Part shown: positions 35,975 through 45,388 of the stretch, piece by piece
Position numbering within the stretch: position 1 is the stretch's first letter
How the letters are laid out: each line of letters starts with the position of its first letter
NCBI GenBank assembly: GCA_014879445.1
Contig: JACSSC010000036.1
Coordinates: 1-64,000, forward strand
Source: Candidatus Competibacteraceae bacterium
GTDB taxonomy: Bacteria > Bacteroidota > Bacteroidia > CAIKAF01
Reading direction: 5' to 3'
Length of the DNA stretch: 64,000 nt
Program-made: the position numbers and the translations under genes
Notes under the pieces: model-generated
Database searches by the model: none
What the model saw: the letters and a program-made list of their open reading frames with translations, nothing else
What the model was told of the DNA's origin: nothing

Positions 35975-36793
35975 ATGCAAAAACTGACAAAACTGCTGAA
36001 AAAGTTTGGCTTGGTCGGTTTTTTTCTGATTCTGGAAATTATTGCTTTCTTATTAGTATATCGTCGAAATGTTTATCATCAAGCTGTTTTTAATAGTGCT
36101 ACTGCCGAGTTCACGGGTCGAATCTTTGAATTTTACGCTCAAACTGCCAACTATTTAATGTTGCGTAAAGAAAATGAACTACTTGCTGAAGAAAATGCAC
36201 GCCTTCGCGCTGAAGTTTCATCCAGCAAGTATCGGTTTTATGATAATAATTCCACAAGTAAAATCCCTAAACAGGCATATGAATTCATGCCATGTCGAGT
36301 TGTGAATAATTCAACAAGAGAATCAAAAAATTATTTCACTATTGATGCAGGATCTCAACAAGGCATCTCTCCCGACATGGGGATTATCTCTCCAAATGGC
36401 ATTGCTGGTGTTGTGGTAGATGTTTCTCCTCATTTTTCACTATGTCTTTCCGTTTTGCATATTGGGTTCCCAGTTTCTGTGCAATTAAGAAAATCCAAAG
36501 ATTTTGGATCATTAGAATGGGATGCTATTTCGCCATTCTATTCCAATTTGATGTACATACCCACTCATGTTGAAGTTAATAAAGGTGATACGGTAGAAAC
36601 ATCCTCCCACTCTACTGTTTTTCCTGAGGGAGTACCTGTAGGTATTGTAGAAAGTTATACCATCAATCCCGATGATGGATATTATATCATTCGCATCAAG
36701 CTTTTTACAAGGTTTACAGCACTTCGTCAGGTGTATGCAGTTGATTATTTGTTTCGCGAAGAACAAAAATTATTAGAAAATTCAAAACCATAA
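35975..36793 (+). CDS. mreC: rod-shape determining protein MreC
   Basis: 272 residues, inner-membrane protein with one N-terminal helix (LVGFFLILEIIAFLLVY), a coiled-coil segment (LMLRKENELLAEENARLRAEV) and the double beta-barrel periplasmic domain (CRVVNNSTRESKNYFTIDAG, ISPNGIAGVVVDVSPHFSL). Links MreB to PBP2/RodA. 15 bp after mreB. Confidence 0.94.
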   Translation: MQKLTKLLKKFGLVGFFLILEIIAFLLVYRRNVYHQAVFNSATAEFTGRIFEFYAQTANYLMLRKENELLAEENARLRAEVSSSKYRFYDNNSTSKIPKQAYEFMPCRVVNNSTRESKNYFTIDAGSQQGISPDMGIISPNGIAGVVVDVSPHFSLCLSVLHIGFPVSVQLRKSKDFGSLEWDAISPFYSNLMYIPTHVEVNKGDTVETSSHSTVFPEGVPVGIVESYTINPDDGYYIIRIKLFTRFTALRQVYAVDYLFREEQKLLENSKP

Positions 36794-36797
36794 CCTA

Positions 36798-37313
36798 ATG
36801 AATATCTCTGCATTTAAACAGTTTTTGATTTTTTTAGGCCTGCTTGTATTTGAAATATTTATTGTAAGTCGCATTCAAATTTCATACTTGATTTCTCCTT
36901 CTGTATATTTGTTTTTTATTCTTCAATTAAGGGTTCGCACTTCAGGATATTGGGTGTTACTTTTTGGATTCTTATCTGGATTATTATTCGATCTGATATT
37001 TCATACTGGTGGCGTGCATGCTGCCAGCACTACGCTTGCGGCATTTTTACGTGTATTGATTCTTCCTGTTTTTTTGTCAACCGAAGATTATGATAACAAT
37101 ATACATCCGGGCATTTATACTATGGGACCCGGACGATTTCTTCTCTTCTCTTTTATTTTGCTTTATGCTCACCATTTGTCTTGGTTTATGCTTGAAATTT
37201 TTAAATTCGATCGCATATGGATAACCTTGCTTAAAGCAGTAATCAGCTCTATGTTGTCGCTTGCGCTGATATATATTATAGGGTTGCTGTTTTATAAGAA
37301 GAAGCGAATATAA
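36798..37313 (+). CDS. mreD: rod-shape determining protein MreD
   Basis: 171 residues with five or six predicted membrane helices (FLIFLGLLVFEIFIVSRIQI first). Low sequence conservation is usual in the family; identity rests on size, topology and its place between mreC and the PBP2 gene, 4 bp after mreC and ending on the base where mrdA starts. Confidence 0.9.
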   Translation: MNISAFKQFLIFLGLLVFEIFIVSRIQISYLISPSVYLFFILQLRVRTSGYWVLLFGFLSGLLFDLIFHTGGVHAASTTLAAFLRVLILPVFLSTEDYDNNIHPGIYTMGPGRFLLFSFILLYAHHLSWFMLEIFKFDRIWITLLKAVISSMLSLALIYIIGLLFYKKKRI

Positions 37314-39148
37314 TGGAAAAAGGGGCAGGCATTAAGTATATTTATTTCTTTATTTTTGGCTCAGTTGCCATTAGTTTTGTTGCTAAATTATTTTTGCTTC
37401 AAGTACCCGAAAATGCCTATAAGCAATATGCAAGCATCTATGCCATCCGTCGTGTTGTTAAATATCCTGCACGAGGAAATATTCTTGATCGCAATGGGGA
37501 ACTCCTAGTCAGCAATGAATTTGCTTACGATCTGCTTATGGTTCCAGCCGAAGCACAGCCCATTGACACTTTAGGATTGTGTACTTTAATTGATATTAGA
37601 AAAGAAGAGTTTGTTAAGATTACTTCTCAGGTATGGGAAAAAATTAAAGAAAAAAAACAAAGCAAAACACAACCGATTCCGATTGTTAAAGATTTAAATA
37701 AAGATTATTTTTCTTCTCTACAGGAAAAAATGTATAAGTTCCCGGGCTATTTTCTTGAGAAGAAAGCTTTGCGCAAATATCCACAACCTATCGCTGCTCA
37801 TATACTCGGATATGTGGGTGAAGTAGACACTTCTATTACACGCTCTAATCCTTATTATCAATCTGGTGATAATATTGGTATTAGTGGGATTGAAAAATCA
37901 TATGAAGAAGTACTAAGAGGAATTAAGGGCGTAAAAAAAGTATTTGTTGATGTATATAACAACGAAAAAGGCAGTTTTATGGATGGGCTCTATGATACTG
38001 CATCGGTACAAGGCGATAATCTGACTACTACATTAGATATGAAGTTGCAGTTATATGGCGAACAACTTATGCAAAATAAAAAAGGGGCGATTGTTGCTAT
38101 TGAGCCAAAGACCGGTGAAGTATTAGCTATGGTTTCATCTCCAAGTTATGACCCAAATCAAATGGTAGGCAGAAATAAAAAGAAATATTATCCTGATTTG
38201 TTATTGGATAAAGACAAGCCGCTATATAATAGAGCAATCATGGACGGATATCCTCCTGGCTCAACATTCAAAGTAATGGAAGCGTTGGTAGGCCAACAGG
38301 AAAGAGTTTTATTTCCAACAACCGTTCATCCATGTGGTGGAGGTTTTCGCATTAGTGCTGCTCACCGTGTTGGATGTCATGGCCATCCAAATGCAGATTT
38401 GCGATATTCTATCCAAACATCATGCAATGCATATTATTGTGCCGTTTTTAATAGCATTGTAAAAAAGTATAAAACAGCGAAAGAGGGCTACAATGTATGG
38501 CGAAATTATTGTATAAAGTTTGGGTTCGGTCAAAACTTTGAAGGTTCTGATATACCCAATATCAAAAAGGGCAATGTTCCTACTTCCGATTTCTATGATA
38601 AGCGTTACGGTAAGGGGGGATGGCGTGGTTTAACCGTTATATCATTGGGTATTGGCCAAGGTGAACTTCAGGCCAATGCATTACAAATTGCCAATTTAGC
38701 TTGTATTGTGGCCAACAGAGGTTATTATATTACCCCCCATATCGGAAAAAAAGTGAATCATCGTGACCTGCTATCTGAAGGTCGTTTTGTTAAACATGAA
38801 ACTGGCATTGATGACACCTATTTTGATGTGGTAATTGAAGGCATGTATGGTGCAGTAAATGTTCCGGGTGGAACAGCCCTCATTGGGAAGCTAAATCATA
38901 TTGTTATTTGTGGCAAAACAGGAACTGCTCAAAACCCACACGGCGAAGATCACTCTGTATTCATGGCCTATGCCCCTCGTGAAAATCCCAAGATTGCAAT
39001 TGGTTTATTAGTTGAAAATGCCGGATTCGGCTCAACATGGGCCGCTCCCATTGCCAGCTTAATGATTGAACTTTATCTTACTGACACCATTACTCGACCC
39101 TCTCTTGAACAACGAATTTTAGAGGGCAATCTAATGAATCCAAAATGA
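37313..39148 (+). CDS. mrdA: penicillin-binding protein 2 (peptidoglycan transpeptidase)
   Basis: 611 residues; one N-terminal membrane helix, the PBP dimer (pedestal) domain with PARGNILDRNGELLVSNEFA, then the transpeptidase domain with all three active-site motifs: STFK (in PPGSTFKVME), SCN (QTSCNAYY) and KTG (ICGKTGTAQN). Class B PBP of the elongasome; partner of RodA encoded next, with a 4-nt overlap. Confidence 0.96.
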   Translation: MEKGAGIKYIYFFIFGSVAISFVAKLFLLQVPENAYKQYASIYAIRRVVKYPARGNILDRNGELLVSNEFAYDLLMVPAEAQPIDTLGLCTLIDIRKEEFVKITSQVWEKIKEKKQSKTQPIPIVKDLNKDYFSSLQEKMYKFPGYFLEKKALRKYPQPIAAHILGYVGEVDTSITRSNPYYQSGDNIGISGIEKSYEEVLRGIKGVKKVFVDVYNNEKGSFMDGLYDTASVQGDNLTTTLDMKLQLYGEQLMQNKKGAIVAIEPKTGEVLAMVSSPSYDPNQMVGRNKKKYYPDLLLDKDKPLYNRAIMDGYPPGSTFKVMEALVGQQERVLFPTTVHPCGGGFRISAAHRVGCHGHPNADLRYSIQTSCNAYYCAVFNSIVKKYKTAKEGYNVWRNYCIKFGFGQNFEGSDIPNIKKGNVPTSDFYDKRYGKGGWRGLTVISLGIGQGELQANALQIANLACIVANRGYYITPHIGKKVNHRDLLSEGRFVKHETGIDDTYFDVVIEGMYGAVNVPGGTALIGKLNHIVICGKTGTAQNPHGEDHSVFMAYAPRENPKIAIGLLVENAGFGSTWAAPIASLMIELYLTDTITRPSLEQRILEGNLMNPK

Positions 39149-40464
39149 CTAGCAGAAAACAACAAATCATAGGTAATGTGGACTGGTGGTTACTGCTGGG
39201 ATACCTTCTGCTGGTTTTCTTTGGTTGGATTAATATTTATTCTGCATCCTATTCCGAAACTCATACATCCATTTTTGATATGTCGGCAGAACAAGGGAAA
39301 CAATTTGTTTGGATATGTATCAGTTTGGGCATGGGCTTGTTTTTGTTATTGTTTGATGCTAGAATCTATCATGTGCTCAGCTTTATTATTTATGGTTTGG
39401 TGATGGTAGGTTTAGTGCTTGTTTTATTGTTTGGTCAAACAGTGGCCGGCAACAAATCATGGTTTGTAATTACATCCAGCATAAAAATTCAACCTTCCGA
39501 ATTTGCAAAGTTCGCCACTGCTCTTGTTATGGGGAGAATTATGAGCGACCCTAAATTTTCATTCAGCCCTGGCACATCATTGGCTAATCGATTTCACATC
39601 GGCCCGCTTTCTTTCAACATATCCAAGAATGGCATGTGGGCGATTATTTTTGTACTCATTCCTGCTATTCTTATTCTCCTCGAAAATGATACCGGAACGA
39701 CTTTGGTTTTCTTATCTTTTTTTCTTGCGTTTTTTCGTTTTGGATTCAATTGGCTCTTTCTCATTACTGGTGTTTTGTCTGTTATCATATTTTTTTCTAC
39801 TATTCTTTATCCAATTTACTATGTGCTCGCTTGTTTAGCTTTTATTGGCGGAATTGCTTTACTTTTTACACGACAGCTATTGGGTGGGTGGAAAGTATGG
39901 TTACTAATGATGGTATTCTTTACTGGATTTACATTAACTGTAAAACCAATTTACGATAAAGTACTGAAAGAACACCATCGAAAACGTATTATGGTACTGC
40001 TTGGACAAGAAAAAGATATGAAAGGCAGTGGATGGAATGTCAATAACTCTAAAATGGCCATTGGATCGGGCGGTGTTGCCGGAAAAGGTTTCTTAAAAGG
40101 CACACTGACTAAACTTAAATTTGTACCTAAGCAACATACTGATTTTATTTTTTCGACTGTTGGCGAAGAGTGGGGCTTTATAGGAAGTACTGCCTTAGTG
40201 TTGCTTTATTTATTTTTTATTATGCGACTCATCTGGGTTTCTGAGCGACAACGATCCATGTTTAGTAAAGTATATGGTTATTGCTTGGCCTGTATTTTCT
40301 TCTTTCATTTCTTCATGAATATAGGAACAGCTATCGGGATGGCTCCGGCAGTCGGAATTCCTCTTCCTCTGGTTAGTTATGGAGGATCTTCTTTGTTAGG
40401 ATTTACACTTCTAATTTTTGTCTTCCTGAAATTTGATTCTCAAAATATGCATATCCTGAGATAG
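39145..40464 (+). CDS. rodA: rod-shape SEDS glycosyltransferase RodA
   Basis: 439 residues, about ten membrane helices. Polymerises lipid II into glycan strands with PBP2. SEDS features: SWFVITSSIKIQPSEFAKFA, LLENDTGTTLVFLSFF, and HTDFIFSTVGEEWGFIGS followed by GMAPAVGIPLPLVSYGGSS. Somewhat longer than the usual 370-420 because of an extended central region. Last gene of the operon, converging on the ABC exporter gene. Confidence 0.95.
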   Translation: MTSRKQQIIGNVDWWLLLGYLLLVFFGWINIYSASYSETHTSIFDMSAEQGKQFVWICISLGMGLFLLLFDARIYHVLSFIIYGLVMVGLVLVLLFGQTVAGNKSWFVITSSIKIQPSEFAKFATALVMGRIMSDPKFSFSPGTSLANRFHIGPLSFNISKNGMWAIIFVLIPAILILLENDTGTTLVFLSFFLAFFRFGFNWLFLITGVLSVIIFFSTILYPIYYVLACLAFIGGIALLFTRQLLGGWKVWLLMMVFFTGFTLTVKPIYDKVLKEHHRKRIMVLLGQEKDMKGSGWNVNNSKMAIGSGGVAGKGFLKGTLTKLKFVPKQHTDFIFSTVGEEWGFIGSTALVLLYLFFIMRLIWVSERQRSMFSKVYGYCLACIFFFHFFMNIGTAIGMAPAVGIPLPLVSYGGSSLLGFTLLIFVFLKFDSQNMHILR

Positions 40465-40489
40465 AATTCAGAATCTATTTAATTCTATC
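40460..40489. terminator. inverted repeat at convergent gene ends
   Basis: GATAGAATT/AATTCTATC, a perfect 9-bp stem with a 12-base loop, spans the rodA stop and the end of the ABC exporter gene. It could slow transcription from both sides, but it is AT-rich and has no clear T run, so terminator activity is uncertain. Confidence 0.35.
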
Positions 40490-42279
40490 ATTCTTGAATA
40501 TAAGCCATTTAATGTAAGTAACGCATCGTGTGCGCCTTTTTCAATAATATTACCCTGATCAAGTACAACAATAAGGTCGGCTCCCTGTATGGTGCTTAAG
40601 CGATGGGCTATGATTATCACTGTACGGTTTTTCATTAGATTTTGAATGGCTTTCTGTACAATTTTTTCACTCTCTGCATCAAGAGCTGAAGTAGCTTCAT
40701 CTAAAATAAGTATGGGTGCATTTTTGTATAAAGCCCTTGCAATGGCAATACGTTGGCGTTGTCCGCCACTTAACTTCCCTCCCTGATCGCCAATGATGCA
40801 GTTGTATCCATCAGGCAAATCTTTAATAAATTCATCCGCATATGCCATGCGAGCCGATTCTTTCATACGGTCTTCGTCGGGTTGTGTATCGCCAAAGGTA
40901 ATATTGGCTGCAATTGTATCATTGAAAAGTACTGGCTGTTGAGGAACAATAGAAAGCAAAGATCGGATACTTTGAAGTGTACAATTTCGTACATCTTCAT
41001 TATCTATAAGAACAGCACCTTGTTGTACGTCATAATATCTGGCAATCAAATCAGCAAGTGTTGATTTTCCTGCACCAGAAGCCCCAACGAGTGCAATCGT
41101 TTTTCCTTTTGGAATAATAAGTGATACATTTTGTAAAACGGGCTGTTGTGCATAAGCAAAGCTAATATCGCTCAGTTCTATTTGCTCACTAAATCCTGAT
41201 AGATTAATGGCATTGGGCTTTTCAGTCAAATGATTTTCAGCATCTAATATTTCTTCAATACGATTAATGGATGCAATCCCTTTCTGCATATTATAAAAAG
41301 TGGCTGATACAGCTTTTGCAGGAGAGATGATCTGACTGAACATTGCAATGTAAGTAATAAATACTTCAGGATCGAGCTTGAAGTCCAAAACTAAATTACC
41401 ACCAAACCATATAACAACTGCAATAACAACGCTTCCAAGAAATTCGCTGAGCGGTGATGATAATGAACGCTTGCGAAATATTGAATTCCCAAGTGTTTTG
41501 AACCTGTCATTTTTTTCATGAAACGATTCACGAAGTTGCGCTTCTGCGCTAAATGCTTTAACAACACGAATTCCACCTAGGGTTTCTTCAATAAGCACCA
41601 TCAAATCGGAAAGGATCTTTTGACCAGAAAATGAAGCTCTCTTCAAGCTTCTGCCAATACGACTAATGATAAATGCGCTGATGGGAAGTAAAATAAATGA
41701 GAATATAGTGAGCGTCGGACTGAATACAAACATCATAGTAAGATATGCAATGATAAGCAAGGGGTCTCGCATGAATGATATAATTGAGTTCATAATACTC
41801 CACTCTACCTCCACCACGTCTGCTGACATACGTGTAAGCACATCTCCTTTTTTTTGCTCAGAAAAATAGGATAAAGGCAATGAAAGAATTTTGTCATACA
41901 TTTTTTTTCTCAGATCGTAAATTACACCTGTACGCATCGGGGCCAACACATGTAACGAGAGATAAACTGTAAAATTTTTAAGAAAAAAAAGCAAAATCAT
42001 CCCGCCACATATAGCAGCAAGCATTTGATTTTTTTCATTTCCTCCCATCGCTTTACCCATGTAAAAATATAGTGTTTGCATGATGCTATCAACTGATAAG
42101 CTGAATGTGGGTAACTCAGCAGGAGGAACGGCCCTATCAAAAAGTATCTGAAGAAATGGTATGGCTAAAGTGATAGAAATTACCCCAAGCAAAATCGAAA
42201 AGATTGTAAGAATGGCAAATCCGGCAATGTGGCGCCGGTATGGTTTCATGTGTTTAAGCAGCCGGAATATGCTCTTCAT
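40468..42279 (-). CDS. MsbA-like ABC exporter (fused permease-ATPase)
   Basis: 603 residues. The N-terminal half holds six membrane helices (ABC type I exporter fold), the C-terminal half one ATPase: Walker A GASGAGKST, Q-loop SIVPQQPVLFND, signature LSGGQRQRIAIARAL, Walker B ILILDEATSALD and the H-loop IAHRLST. Works as a homodimer; a lipid A/lipid flippase (MsbA) role is the common guess in Bacteroidota, but drug or peptide export cannot be excluded. It starts 2 bp after purB. Confidence 0.9.
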   Translation of the reverse strand: MKSIFRLLKHMKPYRRHIAGFAILTIFSILLGVISITLAIPFLQILFDRAVPPAELPTFSLSVDSIMQTLYFYMGKAMGGNEKNQMLAAICGGMILLFFLKNFTVYLSLHVLAPMRTGVIYDLRKKMYDKILSLPLSYFSEQKKGDVLTRMSADVVEVEWSIMNSIISFMRDPLLIIAYLTMMFVFSPTLTIFSFILLPISAFIISRIGRSLKRASFSGQKILSDLMVLIEETLGGIRVVKAFSAEAQLRESFHEKNDRFKTLGNSIFRKRSLSSPLSEFLGSVVIAVVIWFGGNLVLDFKLDPEVFITYIAMFSQIISPAKAVSATFYNMQKGIASINRIEEILDAENHLTEKPNAINLSGFSEQIELSDISFAYAQQPVLQNVSLIIPKGKTIALVGASGAGKSTLADLIARYYDVQQGAVLIDNEDVRNCTLQSIRSLLSIVPQQPVLFNDTIAANITFGDTQPDEDRMKESARMAYADEFIKDLPDGYNCIIGDQGGKLSGGQRQRIAIARALYKNAPILILDEATSALDAESEKIVQKAIQNLMKNRTVIIIAHRLSTIQGADLIVVLDQGNIIEKGAHDALLTLNGLYSRMIELNRF

Positions 42280-42281
42280 AT

Positions 42282-43637
42282 TTAAAAAGTATGAATGCCG
42301 GTATAATTATCTGGTCGGAGTTGCAGCAATTCGTTTTTTATTTTGTCGCTAACATCAAGTTGGTGGATAAATGCATGAATGTCTTCGGTTGTCAGTAATT
42401 CATTTTTACGTGTCAATTCCTTAAGTTTTTCATAAGGATTAGGATATCCTTCACGTCTGAGTATAGTTTGAATGGCTTCTGCCAATACAGCTGCATTTTT
42501 TTGCAAATCGTGCTGAATGGCATTTTCATTGAGCAGAAGTTTATCAAAACCTTTTTGCATGGAAGCAAAAGCAATCAGCGTATGTGATATGGGTAGCCCA
42601 ATGTTGCGTAATACAGTGGAGTCGGTAAGGTCGCGTTGTAATCTTGAAATAGGAAGTTTAGCTGAAAAGAATTCAAAAAGAGCATTGGCAAATCCAAGAT
42701 TTCCTTCTGCATTTTCAAAATCTATAGGATTAACTTTATGTGGCATAGCTGACGATCCCACCTCCCCTACTGCTATCTTTTGTTTGAAATAATCCATAGA
42801 GATATACGTCCAGACATCTCTGCACAAATCAATTAGAATGGTATTGATGCGCTTCATGCCATCGCACCAAGCGGCTAAATTGTCGTAATGTTCTATTTGT
42901 GTAGTCGTACGACTTCTATGCAAGCCCAAATTGTTATTCACAAAATTATCAGCAAATTGTATCCAGTTTTCCTGTGAGAAAGCAATATGATGTGCATTGA
43001 AATTACCTGTGGCCCCTCCAAATTTAGCAGAGTATGGCACTTCAAGTAAAAGCTCAAATTGTTTCAAAATTCGCTCAAAGAATACGTAAAACTCCTTTCC
43101 CAAACGCGTTGGAGATGCGGGCTGACCATGTGTTCGAGCTAGCATTGGTACATGTTTCCATTCTTCCGACAATACCCTGATTTTATTCATCAGATTTTGC
43201 AATGCTGGATACATGAGATTTTCATTGGCTTCACGAATAGAAAGCGGAAGTGCTGTATTATTGATATCTTGTGATGTTAGCCCGAAATGTATAAATTCTT
43301 TGTAGGCATCCAAACCCAACTGATCAAATTTTTCTTTGATGAAATACTCAACGGCCTTTACATCATGATTGGTTATTTTCTCAATTTCCTTTATGCGCAA
43401 TGTATCTTCTGTCGTATATTCGGTGTACAATTTTCGTAAATCGCCATAATGCATTTGAGGGAAATTCTTAAGCGGATCAATGGGTAATTCGCAAAGGGCA
43501 ATAAAATATTCTACCTCTATCCGAACGCGATAATAGAAAAGAGCATGTTCGGAAAAATAAGTGGTGAGCGACCGCGCTTTTCCGAAGTATCGTCCATCTA
43601 CAGGAGAAATAGCTGTAAGCTCACAGAGTTGTACCAT
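42282..43637 (-). CDS. purB: adenylosuccinate lyase
   Basis: Purine synthesis: cleaves SAICAR and adenylosuccinate, releasing fumarate. About 451 residues from the ATG at 43637 (MVQLCELTAISPVDGRY); the frame extends to 43664. Motifs: ARTHGQPASPTRLGKEF, TTQIEHYDNLA and the signature GSSAMPHKVNPIDFENAEGN. The long PurB type with the C-terminal extension, as in E. coli. Confidence 0.96.
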   Translation of the reverse strand: MVQLCELTAISPVDGRYFGKARSLTTYFSEHALFYYRVRIEVEYFIALCELPIDPLKNFPQMHYGDLRKLYTEYTTEDTLRIKEIEKITNHDVKAVEYFIKEKFDQLGLDAYKEFIHFGLTSQDINNTALPLSIREANENLMYPALQNLMNKIRVLSEEWKHVPMLARTHGQPASPTRLGKEFYVFFERILKQFELLLEVPYSAKFGGATGNFNAHHIAFSQENWIQFADNFVNNNLGLHRSRTTTQIEHYDNLAAWCDGMKRINTILIDLCRDVWTYISMDYFKQKIAVGEVGSSAMPHKVNPIDFENAEGNLGFANALFEFFSAKLPISRLQRDLTDSTVLRNIGLPISHTLIAFASMQKGFDKLLLNENAIQHDLQKNAAVLAEAIQTILRREGYPNPYEKLKELTRKNELLTTEDIHAFIHQLDVSDKIKNELLQLRPDNYTGIHTF

Positions 43638-43695
43638 ACTGTAAATTATAGACCGAAAATACAAATAATACCGGGATATCTATACTGATTAATTC

Positions 43696-45252
43696 TCAAA
43701 CCAATTCATTTCCGTCCGGCCCAAAGAACCTGAACTCAAGAAACTGATAAGAATCACGGCTTTCAAGCGTAAACTGCTTTTTGAATTCTTTGCGCCATTT
43801 CTTATAAGTCGAACCGAAAAGTCCTTTTTTAAGATAGGCCTCCACATAAGGGTGTACGATCAATCGCAATGGTTTGGTACTGGCTGATCTAAGCATATTG
43901 TTGAGACGAATATGAATTTCATCAATCAGCACAATGGATGCATTGGTTTTGCCTGTTCCAGCACAGGTAGGACAAACTTCCTTTGTTTCGATATTGATCT
44001 GAGGACGAACCCGTTCACGTGTTATTTGAATCAATCCGATTTTAGAAGGAGGAAGGACGTTATGTTTGGCCTTATCATCTTTCATCGCTTCTTTCATTTT
44101 TTTGTACAGTGTTTTTTTGTTTTCCAATCTGTACATATCAATAAAATCAACCACAATGATACCGCCCATATCACGAAGCCGAAGCTGTCTTGCAATTTCC
44201 TCGGCGGCTTCCATATTGATTGCTAATGCGCTGCTTTCTTGAGATTCTCCGCTTTTAATGTTGTTGCCACTATTCACATCAATTACATGCAGTGCTTCTG
44301 TATGTTCAATAATTAGATATGCGCCACTTTTCATGGGCACATTTCGTCCAAAAAGTGATTTGATTTGTTTATTGATACCATAATGTTCAAATATCGGAAG
44401 TTTGCCCTGATAAAGTTTTACGTCCTTTTCCTTATTGGTAAAGTTGGCTTGAATGTATGAGCGAATCTCCTCAAAATATTTTTTGTCATTTACAAAAATA
44501 TGGTCAAACGTAAAGTTCTTGTTTACCATGTCACGCAGAATAGTAGTAGCTCTATTGAGTTCTCCAAGCACTTTTTCGGGTGGTTGGGCTGATTTGATAT
44601 GCTCAAACATATTGTCCCACCTATTTATCAGGTCATTGACATCTTTTTCAAGATCGGAGACCGATTGATTTTCTGCTGCGGTGCGAACAATGGCTCCAAA
44701 GTTCTTTGGAATAAGCGCCTGCAGCGTTTTTCTGAGGCGGTCACGTTCTGAGTAGTCCTTTATTTTGCTAGAAACAGATATTTTGTCGGCAAAAGGCACC
44801 AGTACAACAAATCGTCCGGGAAAGGATAATTCACAACTCAATCTAGGCCCTTTCTGAGAAATGGGCTCTTTAGCAATTTTTACAAGCACATGGGAGCCGG
44901 CTTTCAGCACATCTCCTATTTTTCCATCTTTTTGTATCTCCGGATCAAATTTGAAATACATCAAATTTGAGGACTTCTGCTTTCCATTTATGGTATCTTG
45001 AATATACTTATTGAGTGATCGAATCTGAGGCCCCAAATCTAAATAATGAAGAAAGGCATCCTTTTCGTATCCAACATCAACAAAAGCTGCATTCAAATTA
45101 GGTATAACCCTCGAAACCTTAGCAAAATAATAATCACCTACATTAAAGGCGTAATTGTTCTTTTCTTTATTGATTTCTATAAGGTCTTTCCCCCTTAGCA
45201 GCGCAATGGAAACTTCATCCGGAGAAACGTTAACTATTAAATCGTTGCTCAC
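43696..45252 (-). CDS. rng: ribonuclease E/G family endonuclease
   Basis: 518 residues, length of RNase G. An N-terminal S1 domain (DYYFAKVSRVIPNLNAAFVD), the RNase H-like/5-prime-sensor region, catalytic acidic residues in HVIDVNSGNN and IIVVDFIDMYRLENK, and the zinc-link ETKEVCPTCAGTGK. No C-terminal degradosome scaffold, so RNase G type. Likely matures 16S rRNA and starts mRNA decay. It sits in the conserved rng-COX24-TPR-HU run. Confidence 0.95.
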   Translation of the reverse strand: MSNDLIVNVSPDEVSIALLRGKDLIEINKEKNNYAFNVGDYYFAKVSRVIPNLNAAFVDVGYEKDAFLHYLDLGPQIRSLNKYIQDTINGKQKSSNLMYFKFDPEIQKDGKIGDVLKAGSHVLVKIAKEPISQKGPRLSCELSFPGRFVVLVPFADKISVSSKIKDYSERDRLRKTLQALIPKNFGAIVRTAAENQSVSDLEKDVNDLINRWDNMFEHIKSAQPPEKVLGELNRATTILRDMVNKNFTFDHIFVNDKKYFEEIRSYIQANFTNKEKDVKLYQGKLPIFEHYGINKQIKSLFGRNVPMKSGAYLIIEHTEALHVIDVNSGNNIKSGESQESSALAINMEAAEEIARQLRLRDMGGIIVVDFIDMYRLENKKTLYKKMKEAMKDDKAKHNVLPPSKIGLIQITRERVRPQINIETKEVCPTCAGTGKTNASIVLIDEIHIRLNNMLRSASTKPLRLIVHPYVEAYLKKGLFGSTYKKWRKEFKKQFTLESRDSYQFLEFRFFGPDGNELV

Positions 45253-45281
45253 GGTTTTTGTAGTTTAAATTAAAAACCGGC

Positions 45282-45377
45282 TTATCGGTTCTTCTTTTTA
45301 TGACGGTTCTTACGAAGGCGTTTTTTTCGTTTGTGGGTGTTCATTTTGTGCCTTTTTCTTTTTTTACCGCTTGGCAT
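45282..45377 (-). CDS. 31-residue AURKAIP1/COX24-like basic protein
   Basis: A very short gene: MPSGKKRKRHKMNTHKRKKR then LRKNRHKKKNR, 31 residues of which about 20 are Lys, Arg or His. It matches the AURKAIP1/COX24 (mS38-like) domain proteins found throughout Bacteroidota, thought to be part of the ribosome. It lies between rng and the TPR gene on the same strand, as in related genomes. The composition and the KRKRHKM..HKRKKRLRKNRHK core make a chance ORF unlikely. Confidence 0.85.
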   Translation of the reverse strand: MPSGKKRKRHKMNTHKRKKRLRKNRHKKKNR

Positions 45378-45388
45378 GTTCTGTTTTT

